In this document: positions 21,527 to 32,272 of the stretch, piece after piece
How positions within the stretch are numbered: the first letter of the stretch is position 1
Layout: the number at the start of each line of letters is the position of its first letter
Source: Sycon ciliatum
Lineage: Eukaryota; Porifera; Calcarea; Leucosolenida; Sycettidae
NCBI RefSeq assembly: GCF_964019385.1
Contig: NC_088654.1
Span: 24,822,941 to 24,886,940 of the forward strand
DNA length: 64,000 bases
Direction of reading: 5' to 3'
Notes under the pieces: generated by a model
The model's database searches: none
What the model saw: the letters and a program-made list of their open reading frames with translations, nothing else
What the model was told of the DNA's origin: nothing
Made by a program: the position numbers and the translations under genes

Positions 21527-23247
21527 ATTAACTGGTTTTGAGGGAAAGAGACAAATGGGAAAAGTCTGAAGAAAAAATTGACTGTCACCACCAGGACTCG
21601 AACCAGGGACCCTCACTTGTAGCCAGCGATGCTCTAACCACTGAGCTATGGTGTAGTCGTCATCCAAGCAGAGACCGTTCAATGTTTTCTTCAGACTTCG
21701 TAACTCACACTTCCTGTGAATCCACACAGGCGGGTGGGACGCAGCCCTCACTGTACCCACACACTTCACGTACAAACTAGCACGCGGGGAGCCCCAAGTC
21801 ATAAAATATTAACTGGTTTTGAGGGAAAGAGACAAATGGGAAAAGTCTGAAGAAAAAATTGACTGTCACCACCAGGACTCGAACCAGGGACCCTCGCTTG
21901 TAGCCAGCGATGCTCTAACCACTGAGCTATGGTGTAGTCGTCATCCAAGCAGAGACCGTTCAATGTTTTCTTCAGACTTCGTAACTCACACTTCCTGTGA
22001 ATCCACACAGGCGGGTGGGACGCAGCCCTCACTGTACCCACACACTTCACGTACAAACTAGCACGCGGGGAGCCCCAAGTCATAAAATATTAACTGGTTT
22101 TGAGGGAAAGAGACAAATGGGAAAAGTCTAAAGAAAACATTGACTGTCACCACCAGGACTCGAACCAGGGACCCTCGCTTGTAGCCAGCAATGCTCTAAC
22201 CACTGAGCTATGGTGTAGTCGTCATCCAAGCAGAGACCGTTCAATGTTTTCTTCAGACTTCGTAACTCACACTTCCTGTGAATCCACACAGGCGGGTGGG
22301 ACGCAGCCCTCACTGTACCCACACACTTCACGTACAAACTAGCACGCGGGGAGCCCCAAGTCATAAAATATTAACTGGTTTTGAGGGAAAGAGACAAATG
22401 GGAAAAGTCTGAAGAAAAAATTGACTGTCACCACCAGGACTCGAACCAGGGACCCTCGCTTGTAGCCAGCGATGCTCTAACCACTGAGCTATGGTGTAGT
22501 CGTCATCCAAGCAGAGACCGTTCAATGTTTTCTTCAGACTTCGTAACTCACACTTCCTGTGAATCCACACAGGCGGGTGGGACGCAGCCCTCACTGTACC
22601 CACACACTTCACGTACAAACTAGCACGCGGGGAGCCCCAAGTCATAAAATATTAACTGGTTTTGAGGGAAAGAGACAAATGGGAAAAGTCTAAAGAAAAC
22701 ATTGACTGTCACCACCAGGACTCGAACCAGGGACCCTCGCTTGTAGCCAGCAATGCTCTAACCACTGAGCTATGGTGTAGTCGTCATCCAAGCAGAGACC
22801 GTTCAATGTTTTCTTCAGACTTCGTAACTCACACTTCCTGTGAATCCACACAGGCGGGTGGGACGCAGCCCTCACTGTACCCACACACTTCACGTACAAA
22901 CTAGCACGCGGGGAGCCCCAAGTCATAAAATATTAACTGGTTTTGAGGGAAAGAGACAAATGGGAAAAGTCTGAAGAAAAAATTGACTGTCACCACCAGG
23001 ACTCGAACCAGGGACCCTCGCTTGTAGCCAGCGATGCTCTAACCACTGAGCTATGGTGTAGTCGTCATCCAAGCAGAGACCGTTCAATGTTTTCTTCAGA
23101 CTTCGTAACTCACACTTCCTGTGAATCCACACAGGCGGGTGGGACGCAGCCCTCACTGTACCCACACACTTCACGTACAAACTAGCACGCGGGGAGCCCC
23201 AAGTCATAAAATATTAACTGGTTTTGAGGGAAAGAGACAAATGGGAA
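21527..23247 (-). repeat. 281-bp satellite built on a tRNA-derived SINE
   Basis: There are six full 281-bp units (starts 21527, 21808, 22089, 22370, 22651, 22932) and a 35-bp partial seventh. Each holds a 172-bp tRNA-derived SINE in minus orientation plus about 109 bp of linker. Units 3 and 5 share variants (TCTAAAGAAAACATTG, AGCAATG) absent from units 1, 2, 4 and 6, which indicates amplification as 562-bp dimers. The 80- to 94-residue frames repeated across it are satellite artefacts. Confidence 0.95.
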
Positions 23248-23300
23248 TAATCATAATAATTTGGAAAGGATGGGAGAACTTCAAATTCAAACTGATCCTT

Positions 23301-23335
<35 letters not shown>

Positions 23336-23710
23336 TTGTAAGAAAGGTTTGCTCCCCACACCGGAGCTCGCGCTATTCCGCCGACTTTACTTGACACTTG
23401 ACTGACTCACGACTGCCATCCAGAGCACACGAGAAGTCCATCGAACCTTCGACTCGGCAAACCTGCAAGAAAGCACCACTCCCTGCTCAATACACAGTGT
23501 TTCGGGGAATTCACCCCTCATCAGTTGAGCTTGAGTAGGCTGAGGAAGATTGTGCCTGAAGAGCACCACTTATATAGTGCTCTCCAGGCACAAACATCAC
23601 CAGGGATACAAACTTACAGAGACGCTCCGCTTCCAGCGCGACAAACACCTCGTGAACACCAGATAGTAGCGTGAGTCAGTGTCGCTCCTGGACGGTGAGA
23701 CTCACCTTTT
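23336..23710 (-). mobile_element. Retrozyme copy with hammerhead, minus strand
   Basis: This is the reverse complement of the right-hand part of the retrozyme at 34165-34836, covering one hammerhead and about 200 bp upstream, 5'-truncated, with AAT tracts on both sides. The sense strand has TATATAAG (about 23570-23577) some 40 bp before the ribozyme. It contains no protein-coding frame, as known for retrozymes, which are nonautonomous and spread as circular RNAs. Confidence 0.75.
23485..23530 (-). ncRNA. Hammerhead ribozyme, type I
   Basis: On the minus strand the order is stem I GCUCAA, core CUGAUGA, stem II GGGG/CCCC with a 6-nt loop, core GAAA, stem III ACA/UGU with loop CUG, cleavage triplet GUA, then stem I' UUGAGC. 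All invariant core bases, the 10.1-11.1 G-C pair and the A15.1-U16.1 pair are present. It is identical to the copy at 34639-34684. Confidence 0.9.
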
Positions 23711-23733
23711 TAATTATTATTATTATTATTATA

Positions 23734-23857
23734 CGAAGTCTGAAGAAAATGTTGAACGGTCTCTGCTTGGATGACGACTACACCATAGCTCAGTGGTTAG
23801 AGCATCGCTGGCTACAAGCGAGGGTCCCTGGTTCGAGTCCTGGTGGTGACAGTCAAG
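23734..23857 (+). repeat. tRNA-derived SINE, 3'-truncated
   Basis: The text matches the SINE at 33801-33974 from its 5' end through the tRNA-like domain (A box TAGCTCAGTGGTTAGAGC, B box GGTTCGAGTCC) to GACAGTCAA, where it joins a Penelope 3' fragment instead of its own tail. Confidence 0.85.
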
Positions 23858-24246
23858 TGGAGAACACAAGGCAAGGAGACGCAGGAGGAAGCACAGGCAC
23901 GGCACAGAACGAATCAAGGAGAGGGAAGCGGTGTCGCGAGGAGATGGAGACTGATGACGACGAATACGAGTGCGATGGGATGGACGGCGGCATTGGAATG
24001 GAGGTGGAGGATGAGAGTAGTGATGAGGAGGAGTTTGATGTTGACAAGAGGAAGTCTGCAGTGTACAAGCATTTGGTGTCCAGTCCAGAATGTCGTAAGG
24101 TGTTTGACGATTCCTGGTTTAGTGTTATTCGTTGCGCACGTTTCTTCAAGCAATTGCAGGTGTTGGAAGCTGTGTATATTCGTACTCGTGACCCTGTGCT
24201 ATGTAAACAGAAAGAAAACGTTGTATCACTCACACTCTTCAAGTAA
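23858..24246 (+). pseudogene. Penelope-like element ORF, C-terminal fragment
   Basis: The frame has an acidic tract and then KSAVYKHLVSSPECRKVFDD, FSVIRCARFFKQLQVLEAVYI and PVLCKQKENVVSLTLF before the stop. This is the conserved end of Penelope GIY-YIG ORFs and aligns with 51797-52273. The reading frame is open back through the preceding SINE, forming a chimeric 191-codon ORF by chance. RT and the GIY-YIG motif are missing. A hammerhead remnant follows about 200 bp downstream, as in the Penelope copy at 48-52 kb. Confidence 0.75.
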
Positions 24247-24443
24247 TACACACGCACCATTACATTCATTCACACAGTATCACATTCATCTGCCACTACC
24301 TTTCTCACATACACTATATTCACACATTGCAAAGGTGCAAACTTCGCTTTTTGTACTTGTTAGCTGCTGTATTTCTACCTGAAACCATATTAGCTACATG
24401 TATATAAGTGTGTGTTTTAGTTATTACATTTTTATGTGACGGC

Positions 24444-24481
24444 GTTCCACTGATGACAGTCACAAGAAAACGTTATGGAAC
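24444..24481 (+). ncRNA. Degenerate hammerhead ribozyme in Penelope 3' region
   Basis: Stem I GUUCCA/UGGAAC is perfect, the CUGAUGA and GAAA cores are present, and AACGUU forms the short stem III. Stem II (CAGUCACAA) lacks the G-C closing pair, so self-cleavage is doubtful. The layout equals that of the intact retrozyme hammerhead. Confidence 0.6.
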
Positions 24482-24733
24482 TTGACTTTCTTCATTTTTG
24501 CTGTTGTTATGAGTGCACAATTTATCTTATTTATTGCCATTTTACGACTATTGTCTCCTCGTCGATTGTTTAAATTAAAGAGAAAATTAAAAATAAGAGG
24601 TTCTGTGTTCCGGCTCTCTGCCTTCTCCGCGAACATAAGAAAACTAGAGGAGAACAAACAAACACAAGAAGCAAGAATGACACGAAAAGCAGAAATTATG
24701 AGAACATGGTATAAATGAGCACGACCATCAACC

Positions 24734-25678
24734 TCAACAGGCGATAGCCGCCTCGGCAACAACAAGAGCAGCTGAGTCCGCGGCAAAGACCGGTGCATAG
24801 AGCCGCCTAGCACCCCTCAGGCACATCACACTGGATCGGACCAAGGCAAAGCTGATCTGACACCGGATCGAAGCCATCACGGCACTGTAGGCCTCTCCGG
24901 TCTTGTCGGCGATGAGGGACGCTATCCTCTTGTACAGAGAGGTGGCAGATTTCCCCATGCCTCCCGTAGTGGAAAACACGGCGGGAACAAAGCTGCAGTG
25001 TTCCACTTCTCGGATTCTCTGCTCATAGGCACGGCGCTTGGCTTTTTCGTGACAGGTGTAGCTAGCAGCAAGTGAGTTGAGGTCATTCGAGTACGCAAAC
25101 GGGTTAAACACCCGGACATCAATGTAGGTGCGCTCGAACCGCCCTCCCCAAATACCACTAGCCACCACGTCAAGGCGGGCTTGGTCGTCGCCCACAGCAG
25201 TACGGTACCGGAGCTGCTCTCCAGTGAGCGGCTGCAGATGTGGCTCAATAGCCACCTGGTGGCCAACACGCTTCGCAAGGCGAGCTGTCACGTCGCGTAC
25301 CTCGTTGTGGCGGAGGGTTGGGAAACCGCGTAACGGGCAGGAGAGGGCATGGCTGACGGTGAACTGCTGTCCACAGAAACATGATGTTGGCAGTCGTACT
25401 GGGTGCCAGCCATACCGGAGGTGCACAGCATTGCGGAACTCAGCCTTCGTGAGGGTGAAGCCGTGGGCCTTTAGGGGCCGGCAGGTGAGCCAGCTGGATG
25501 CCCCCTGCTCCGAAGCAAGGTCGATGGTACGTTTAACCTCTGGAGGTGCGGCAGAATGCAGAGCGACGGCCTCGGCTTGGAGTGATGCCTTCGCCTTCGC
25601 CCTCATCAGCTGCTTGTTCTTCCGCACTTTCTGCAGGGCATCACCAAGCGTGGCAGTCTGCTGCTGAATGAGCCGCAC
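24734..25678 (-). CDS. Open 314-codon ORF: zinc-knuckle plus nuclease-like domain (probable non-LTR element C-terminus)
   Basis: This uninterrupted minus-strand frame has a Cys/His cluster CFCGQQFTVSHALSC (about residues 99-113) followed by RHNEVRD. About 55 residues on comes RLDVVASGIWGGRFERTYID, i.e. an Asp, 13-14 residues and a second Asp in a predicted beta strand. This order (CCHC-like knuckle, then PD-x(12-14)-D) is that of the restriction-like endonuclease at the C-terminus of R2/NeSL-type non-LTR retrotransposons. No RT motifs lie upstream (25679-25930 has none), so the copy is 5'-truncated or the module stands alone. The start at 25678 is the first Met of the frame; translation may be accidental. 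The open frame in a sea of broken elements suggests a young copy or constraint. Confidence 0.55.
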   Translation of the reverse strand: MRLIQQQTATLGDALQKVRKNKQLMRAKAKASLQAEAVALHSAAPPEVKRTIDLASEQGASSWLTCRPLKAHGFTLTKAEFRNAVHLRYGWHPVRLPTSCFCGQQFTVSHALSCPLRGFPTLRHNEVRDVTARLAKRVGHQVAIEPHLQPLTGEQLRYRTAVGDDQARLDVVASGIWGGRFERTYIDVRVFNPFAYSNDLNSLAASYTCHEKAKRRAYEQRIREVEHCSFVPAVFSTTGGMGKSATSLYKRIASLIADKTGEAYSAVMASIRCQISFALVRSSVMCLRGARRLYAPVFAADSAALVVAEAAIAC

Positions 25679-26601
25679 AAAGGGTCCAAAAGGGTACCTG
25701 AACTGGGGTTCGAACCGTACAATGCACTGTTGTAGGCAGGGTCAAACGGCCTGCATTTTGATGGTTTTCCCCATTCAGTGCTGGCCGAAATCCTATTCTT
25801 GCCACGGCTTGCTTTTTGGAGAAATAGACTTCAGAAACAAAAAAAATTCTAAAAACCCCCAACATTTGACCCATCTATGGCCAAAGCTAGAAGTCCATCT
25901 TTTTCTGAATGGACTGTAAGTTAACCTGCCATGTACTATCAAGCCATAAAGCTCTCCCTGCCATGCACTAACCTATACTCGAAACGGCAAGACGTTGACC
26001 TGAATAGAGCTACCAGTAATTCACAAGAGGCAGATATCACAAGAATGTTTTGTGAGGGACATGGTTGTCCTCGGTCCGCCAAGTTAACATTGGCGCTTAT
26101 CTATGCACTTGATTTCTTGGTGTTCTGCCTGCATCATACGGCATGGAACCACTGATTCACGATCCGAACATAACCATTGACCATTGCATCCGACAACAGG
26201 ACAGCACAAACCATCACAGAAGTTGCGATCGGTTCGTTTTAGTCGTTTGACTTGAGCATTTCCGTCAACACAAGACGATTTCCAGTCCGTAAAAGAAGTC
26301 TGAATGTTTCCACTCCAGGGCGATGGAGAATAGTTCCTGCCTACTTGTGCCGGTGGCTGATATCAGTGATGGCAAGGATTGTTTACCCCAGGGAGGTATA
26401 GTCTCATTAGAACAGTTGAAAATATGCTTCTGGAGCTTGAATTTCAGTGCTCGTACAGCGCCTAGTGAATAGTTATCGCCAGAAAATTGCTGAAGAAGAA
26501 ACTGCAGCTAATGCCAGCACTAACATCTCCAGAATGTGAGAAAAATCCGGCGGACACGCTCTGAAACTCACCGAGGACCTGGCAAGGGAGCTGATCTAAA
26601 C
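25679..26601. other. Unassigned sequence
   Basis: 25679-25930 is upstream of the nuclease-like ORF and shows no RT similarity. From 25930 to 26600 no repeat copy or protein-like frame was recognised. Confidence 0.35.
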
Positions 26602-27288
26602 GAGAGAGCTTGGAAGCTCAGGGCCCTACGCTATGCTTTTTTGCCTTGATGACCTAGACAAAAAAAAAGCATAGGGATGTTATAAATTCTTTAAAAAAAT
26701 TCCTTTTTTTAAAGACATAACCTGGGATTCGAACCCGCACTATCGCGCGCCCTGCATGCATCCCCCGATACACTTCGCATACATACTAATTCTTCCAAGT
26801 TGTTTCACATTGTGATCTTGCATTTGAAAGCCCTATTTGAATATGCATTGTGGCCAGCCGTCTTTGATGGCACGGTACGGTAGGGGATAGGTACGGGACA
26901 GGTACGATCGAGGGTAATACGAAACCGTCTCCCGTACCGTACCATCAAACACAGCTGGCCACATACAGCTGCCCGCAATATTCAAATAGGGCTTTCAAAC
27001 GCAAGATAAAAACGTAAAGCAACTTGGAAGAATGGGTATGAATGCGAAGTGTATGGGGGAATGCATGTAGCTACGTAGGGCGATAGTGCGGGTTCGAATC
27101 CCAGGATATGCCTTAAAAAAAAGGAGAATTGAAAAATGTATAACATCTATGCTTTTTTGCCGTCAGATACGGATAGCGCCAGGCGTGACACAAACAAAGA
27201 AACACACAAACACCAAATTAAAGCTGTGTGGACCCTGGCTAGCGCCAGACGTTACTGAAGTAACGTCTTCTGCATAGCTACGGGAATA
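26602..27288. mobile_element. 0.7-kb repeat R, copy 2
   Basis: It starts with GAGAGCTTGGAAGCTC and ends with the AGACGTTACT/AGTAACGTCT palindrome, i.e. inverted relative to copy 1. The two tRNA-like modules (26705-26850 and 26980-27115) are head-to-head inverted here, whereas in copy 1 they are direct repeats. 26890-26915 provides the empty site for the insertion in copy 3. Confidence 0.75.
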
Positions 27289-27751
27289 AACAGCGAATCA
27301 TGGGGGCCCTCTCGTGAAACATACTTTTCGGAAAGCTCGTGGAAAAGAGCTTCTCCTGCTCCAGAGCGTCTTTGCGACACTGGTGCAAGGTGTTAGGTGC
27401 AGCAACCGGACTGAGTTGCTTGCTGACATGTAAATCATCCTGTGGCCGGATATCTGCAAAAATGGACCTTCCGTGAAAATTTGGCAAAAATGAGTTTTTG
27501 ATGGAATCTTGTTCAGTGTCATTACCCGGTACCAGAGCAATTTTCGGGTCATCGTCGGAATCTCGACCCAGCTCAGTCGCATCATTTCGAGTGATCCCAG
27601 CAGCGTAAAATTCCTCGTCGTCGGGACTGAGCAGAAGAGCATCGTCAGGCAGAAGCCTGACGACCTCCTGAACAATAGATCGCAGCTCGGTAGCTATTGT
27701 CGATCTCAAGAGGTGACAAGTGACAAAACAGCGCGAAGCTTTGCGTGCCAA
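27278..27751 (-). other. Open frame of unknown nature (157 codons)
   Basis: A minus-strand frame beginning MARKASRCFV is rich in Asp and Leu (LLPDDALLLSPDDEEFYAAG). I recognise no family or catalytic motif. Its 3' end overlaps repeat R. It could be a transposon fragment or chance. Confidence 0.15.
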
Positions 27752-27975
27752 CGTGGCACAAAAAAATGTCCCGGCAAAAAACGAGCTTCACTCCAAATGA
27801 ATAATCTTCACGGAAGGTCGAATCTCGCAGAAAACCAGCCATGTGTACGTAGTGTTTTCTGATCGTGGCATGCTTCAAGTGTTTGTATTTTCTTCTTGAG
27901 ACAAAGATAAGCGCCAATTTTAACTTGGCGGACCAAGTTTATGGCTGTATTCTTTTTTGCTGCTTCTATTTTCAG

Positions 27976-28227
27976 CAATACTTCCGACTGTGACATACAA
28001 CACCACTTCAACTTCAATAACTGCGAATTTTTCTAATTATGAACCAATGACTGGACAATTCTGTGTGAAACACAATCGATCCTTGACACCGGTCTGTGAG
28101 GAAACGTTTAGTGTACAAATAACTGGCCTCCGGCCATACACAAACTACTCATTGTTTTCCTACACAAAAACAGATGCCCTACAATCACTGAATACTGCTA
28201 CTGTGATTGTGAGGACCAACGCTTCGG
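27976..28227 (+). CDS. Fibronectin type III-like exon
   Basis: Acceptor TATTTTCAG|CA and donor TTCGG|GTAAGC bound 252 bp (84 codons) with phase 1 at both ends. The translation starts ILPTVTYNTTSTSITANF and ends with VQITGLRPYTNYSLF and TATVIVRTNASG. The GLxPYTxYxxxxY pattern followed by a VTVRT strand is the hallmark of FN3 repeats. The usual N-terminal Trp is absent, so a divergent FN3 or another Ig-like fold is possible. The symmetric phase allows it to splice between CCP exons of the same gene. Expected location is extracellular. Confidence 0.6.
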
Positions 28228-29254
28228 GTAAGCCACCTCGGCAAAATATATGTCAATCATTTGCACTTCAACTCAGCACCTCTGTGCATGTTGTACACTT
28301 CAATATATTTGCAGGTAGGTTTCCTTTGGGGTGTAGATCGACTGTACGAAGCCTTTGAAAAAGTTTCTGACCGGAACCTTGAAATTGGCATACCCCTCAA
28401 AGATGGTCAAAACATCACATGATTTATGGGTCTACAAACAAGCCACGCTACAGCGTACACGAACAAGCTACAAACAAAACTCCATCAAGCCAACATTGCC
28501 TCACCGTAGAAGAGTTCCTAGGGCAGCACAGCTTAGCCACACCAGCACCCCAGAAGACGAGGACCATCACCCCCTGACTACACGACTGATTGTCTTGAAA
28601 ATAGCCAAATTACAAGCGCTGGTAAAACAACGGGCTACGTCCTCAACTAGCAAGAACTACACACCAGCAGATAGCTCTTGCGTCCCCAAAATACTTCGGT
28701 ATGACGTATGATGCCAGATGGTCTGAAGTTTTGCGGGCAGTTTTTGAAATTTGCGGCAAGAGAAACGATGACATCACGGGTTACTTCTGGATAACCCTTA
28801 TTCACTCACTATTACAGTTTGGTCCATTGACCCCCAGTGTGGCTTGGATATTGGGCAAAATCCACAAAACGGCTAAAATACGCCCTGAAACAAGGTACGA
28901 GAATGAGGGGTCACTGCTGCTCACAACAACACAGTACAGCCAAACAAACTACAGTATGTTTGCACGCCATTCCAAGTTACCTTGTATTGCTCATTGTCAG
29001 AGTTGAATCTCTAACATGGCACAAAGTCTAAGGTTTTAGCGAGGAAAATCCATCGTTAAAGAAATGTTACTGGAGTTCCACTTCTCTCTTCTGCACTACG
29101 ACGAGTGAGTGATGGCAGGGCCGTTAATTGTGCCCGGCAAGTTGGGAATTTAGCAAATGTGGCCATCTTTCTGTGACGGTACGGTGCAGGACATGCACGG
29201 GATAGTGGGCCAGTCATGGCGCATCACGTGATGATGGTCCTACCACACACACAG
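28228..29254. other. Intron-like sequence, nothing recognised
   Basis: Open frames of 60-118 codons at 28355-29006 show no family similarity and lack splice-site support. Confidence 0.35.
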
Positions 29255-29337
29255 ACATACGAAATAACGCGGTGTGGACCCTGGCTAGAGCCAGGCACTA
29301 CTAAGGTAACGTCTTTTGCATAGCGTCGGGAATAATC
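29255..29337. repeat. Fragment of repeat R terminus
   Basis: The text GTGTGGACCCTGGCTAGAGC through TAACGTCTTTTGCATAGC matches the palindromic end of repeat R (compare 27225-27288), diverged and truncated. Confidence 0.65.
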
Positions 29338-30365
29338 AAGTTTGGAGCTCTCCAACAACCGTGCACGAGCCGCATCTAACCTCGTAGCAGGAAAGCACAC
29401 ACGGATCCATATGCATTTTCACAAGGCTACCAGCACTTAGGCATCTTGGGAATAATCCTTGCCGCACAGGAGCTCAAATGAAGCCGCCACAAAGCATCAC
29501 TTACTGAATAACAGCACATGACGAGAAAGAAGAACAGGTCCACAACAAAAATCAGTATGGACTGCACCAGTAGCGGAAGATCCCGCAGAAAATCCTCGGG
29601 TACTGGGCAGCTACTTCGGGCAAGTGCTGTGAGGATGTAGGGTCATAATGGATAGCCAAAGTGGAGTCTGCGCATCTTGATAAATGTACCAGGTGGTGAA
29701 ATAAGTAAAAAGTTAAAACTGTAAACCCCTTGTTGAAAGTCTTCGGTGAAGCATGTGCTCTGGCACTGCACATACTCTGCGAGCAAATGATCAGACGGCA
29801 GTGTTTCTCCTTTTGCAAAACCTGGTGAAGAAGTGCCTTGGTCCTAGTGGTGACTCAACGAGGCCTATTGCACAGCGTGGATAACGCCGTGTATGCACAT
29901 TGCTGTAAAAAGTGATTGGTGGCACCCTAATATTCCATGGACAGCTGGTCCTGGAGAGGAACAGCCGACAGAAAATCTTATCTCAGGAGCGCAACCGCAC
30001 TAATGCACCAGAGATGATGCTCAAAATGAAACAGTACTAGCCACAACGCAAGCAAAAACCACATCTTCTGGTACCAGTGTGGTCAGACATAAATGTCTCA
30101 CAGGGGCTTCGGAAGGTATTTTTGTGTGGCATGGTCAGCCATCTGAAGTACAAGTTACTCATGGGGGAGCGGTGGATGAGCCAAAAACTTCGCAAATTTA
30201 GAGCCCAGGTCAGTGTATTTTTTCGTTCATGGGGTATTGATGGTGAGAAGGAGAGCTCTGTGCTAGAATAACGTTGCAGCCTAGTGCGCGTGTGAGGGCA
30301 GGTGTGTATTTACCACCACACTGCCAGGTGTGTTTTTATCACCATTTGAATCAATCATGGGGTAC
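29338..30365. other. Intron-like sequence, nothing recognised
   Basis: No repeat with a second copy in the window was identified, apart from TGTGTATTTACCACCA-like text at about 30301, related to the 93-bp repeat near 59.4 and 59.7 kb. Confidence 0.35.
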
Positions 30366-30422
30366 CGGGGCAAAGAGTGGTACGGTCAATACCGTGGTGA
30401 CTGTACCGTGTCTGACTCCCCT
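30366..30422. repeat. hAT MITE end fragment
   Basis: GTGGTACGGTCAATACCGTG and the end GACTCCCCTG match the palindromic subterminal region and terminus of the CAGGGG family. The left end is not found. Confidence 0.45.
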
Positions 30423-30560
30423 GTCTCAGTGTGCCTTTCCAAATGTCCCGATGGAACAAGCAGTCCTCATTCTGTGGTTGGTCATGAACTGAAATCACAA
30501 CATTAATCAGAATGATTTTGCCGAATTCTCTTCATTTAATGTTTTTCTCTGCCGTCAAAG

Positions 30561-30734
30561 ACTGCGGTGTCCCCAAGAATCCAACTGGAGGTACCTACGT
30601 GTTTACGTCTACAAAGCAAGGAGCTACTGCAACAGCTAAGTGTAATGACACATGGTCCCTCAAACCTACCTCCGGCAACTCTATTTCATGCACAGTAGCT
30701 GGTATGTGGTCACCTCTTGATTCACCTTGCATTC
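30561..30734 (+). CDS. Sushi/CCP domain exon (intact)
   Basis: The acceptor GCCGTCAAAG precedes 174 bp reading DCGVPKNPTGGTYVF, then four cysteines in CCP spacing, an MWSP motif near the end and PCIR, split by the donor GTAAGT. Phase is 1-1. All four Cys and the conserved Trp are present in 58 codons, typical of CCP modules. The domain is expected to be extracellular, one of a set of single-domain exons on the + strand. Confidence 0.85.
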
Positions 30735-32149
30735 GTAAGTAGTCAAAACGTCATTATTGGTATGATATTACTAAGCCTTTGAGAGCCTTAATTGGGAGTT
30801 TCTGTATAAACGATGAAACAATAGACATTCATGATTTCACAGCAAAGACTAAAATTTTCATGCACTACTTCCTCCGTATACAAAAACTTCGTAACGTTTT
30901 TCAACGTTTTTTTAGCAACAACCTGCTCAACGAACCGCGCCAAAGGCTATCATCGACAACCCACATTCATGTCGAGGTAAGTTTGGTTGATCTCGAACAG
31001 ATTCTCCACGGAAGCCATGCTCGTGAGGTCGTTGCCGGAGGAGGAACTCACGAGTCGATTGAAGAAAAAACTAACACTTACTAGCTCGAAACTGACGCAG
31101 TGACGAAGTGTAGCTCGTGGCTGGAACACAGAGTCACGCGGCACTCGCTGCCCTGAAGCTAGCCGGGCACGTAGGTCTACGTACAGTGCACGGCCTGCAG
31201 CGTGAGACCATAAGACTGTTCCTCTCGCACAGCAAGATGAAACATTTCAGTCGTAGTGCAACCAGAGCAGACTCCGGATCGGAATGTCGACGACCTGGCT
31301 TTCTTCGCCCCTCTCTCCAGTCAGACGTCTCCTTTGTCGCGAAGGAGAATCGCAGGGACCTCCTCGAAGCCGTTGTACAATGCTGGGAGGAGTATACTGC
31401 TGAGAGCCTGTGGATGTGCTTGTACGACTCATTTCACGGCATTGTTGAGGTCGCGGGCTGGAACGACTGAATAGTCGACGTCAATTCGTACGCAGCTCTG
31501 GAGATGAAGAGGAAGTAGCCAGAGTGCCGTGTCGAATCATCACTCCGCTGACAAGAAGCTGAACGAAATGCGAGCGGAAGCAGCGACTGTTGGCGATGGG
31601 GAGTCAGAGTCGTCAGGTGACAATGACACAAGAGACGAAGACTCTGAATAGAATCAATCTCATTCGTCTGAGTTGCTTTTTTCTTTGTATATAGCTTGCA
31701 AACAGGTTAGACAATGCCACGAGTGTTATTCCAAGTCAAACGGAACAATTCCAGAGCTATGTGCAGTCTTCCAAAGAAAGTAAAAAAAAGAAGGTCAAAG
31801 GTTTAGTATACGGAGGAAGTAGGATGGCAATAAACAGAATCAGCTGAAGCGACATGTTGCGCCTGTTCAAATGTTCATGTACTGAATGATTAACTGGTGG
31901 ATTTCTGTCACCGGTGTTTGCTACTACATGTATGTACAAGATAAATACAAATTTGTTATTGCATTTTGCAACTTTGTAACTGGGGACTACATGAAACCAA
32001 AGTGATGAGAACTTATATAATTTCAACCCAGAAAAGAAAGGGGAACAGACAAGGAGTATATGGTTCATGCGAAAAGTCAAAAAATGTTACTGTTTGTACC
32101 AGGCTGGCTTCTGAACAGACCCGCCAGATCGTTTCAGCTGCTTCTGCAA
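30735..32149. other. Unassigned; possible transposase tail at 31548-31649
   Basis: A frame at 31548-31649 encodes KLNEMRAEAATVGDGESESS and further acidic residues before a stop, the type of tail seen on some DDE transposases, but no catalytic region is visible. 31820-31860 (GATGGCAATAAACAGAATCAGC) resembles the arms of the inverted repeat at 32650. Confidence 0.3.
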
Positions 32150-32272
32150 ACTTTCAAGCTGCGGTTTTATGTCCTCGGACGGTGGGAACAGGGATGGGAG
32201 GTCAGGGAGCTTGTTCATGATGAGCCTGGCCTTAAGCCGCTCACAGTCCAGAAAAATGCTGGGGAAAGTCAA
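32150..32272 (-). pseudogene. Ngaro RT fragment
   Basis: The minus strand reads MTFPSIFLDCERLKARLIMN followed by KLPDL, closely matching the end of the RT domain of Ngaro element 2 (LTFLGIILDCEKMEARLPDD). It is about 40 codons and isolated. Confidence 0.6.

Larger units (their letters stand above)
20807..23733. repeat. (AAT)n island 1
   Basis: Tracts of AAT/ATT occur at about 20807-20843, 20889-20904, 21506-21527, 23303-23335 and 23713-23733. They separate unrelated retro-sequences: a 43-bp cassette (20846-20888 and again 23260-23302), element E, a pogo end, the SINE satellite, a retrozyme and a SINE. Every cassette begins or ends in an AAT tract. Confidence 0.85.

Noticed and set aside
21538-23207. 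Family of 80- to 94-residue paralogous ORFs on both strands
   Set aside because: They are identical translations of the 281-bp SINE satellite, crossing the tRNA-like domain; not genes.
21527-23247. CRISPR-like array
   Set aside because: Unit length 281 bp, no short repeat/unique spacer structure, eukaryotic context and a tRNA-derived SINE in every unit.
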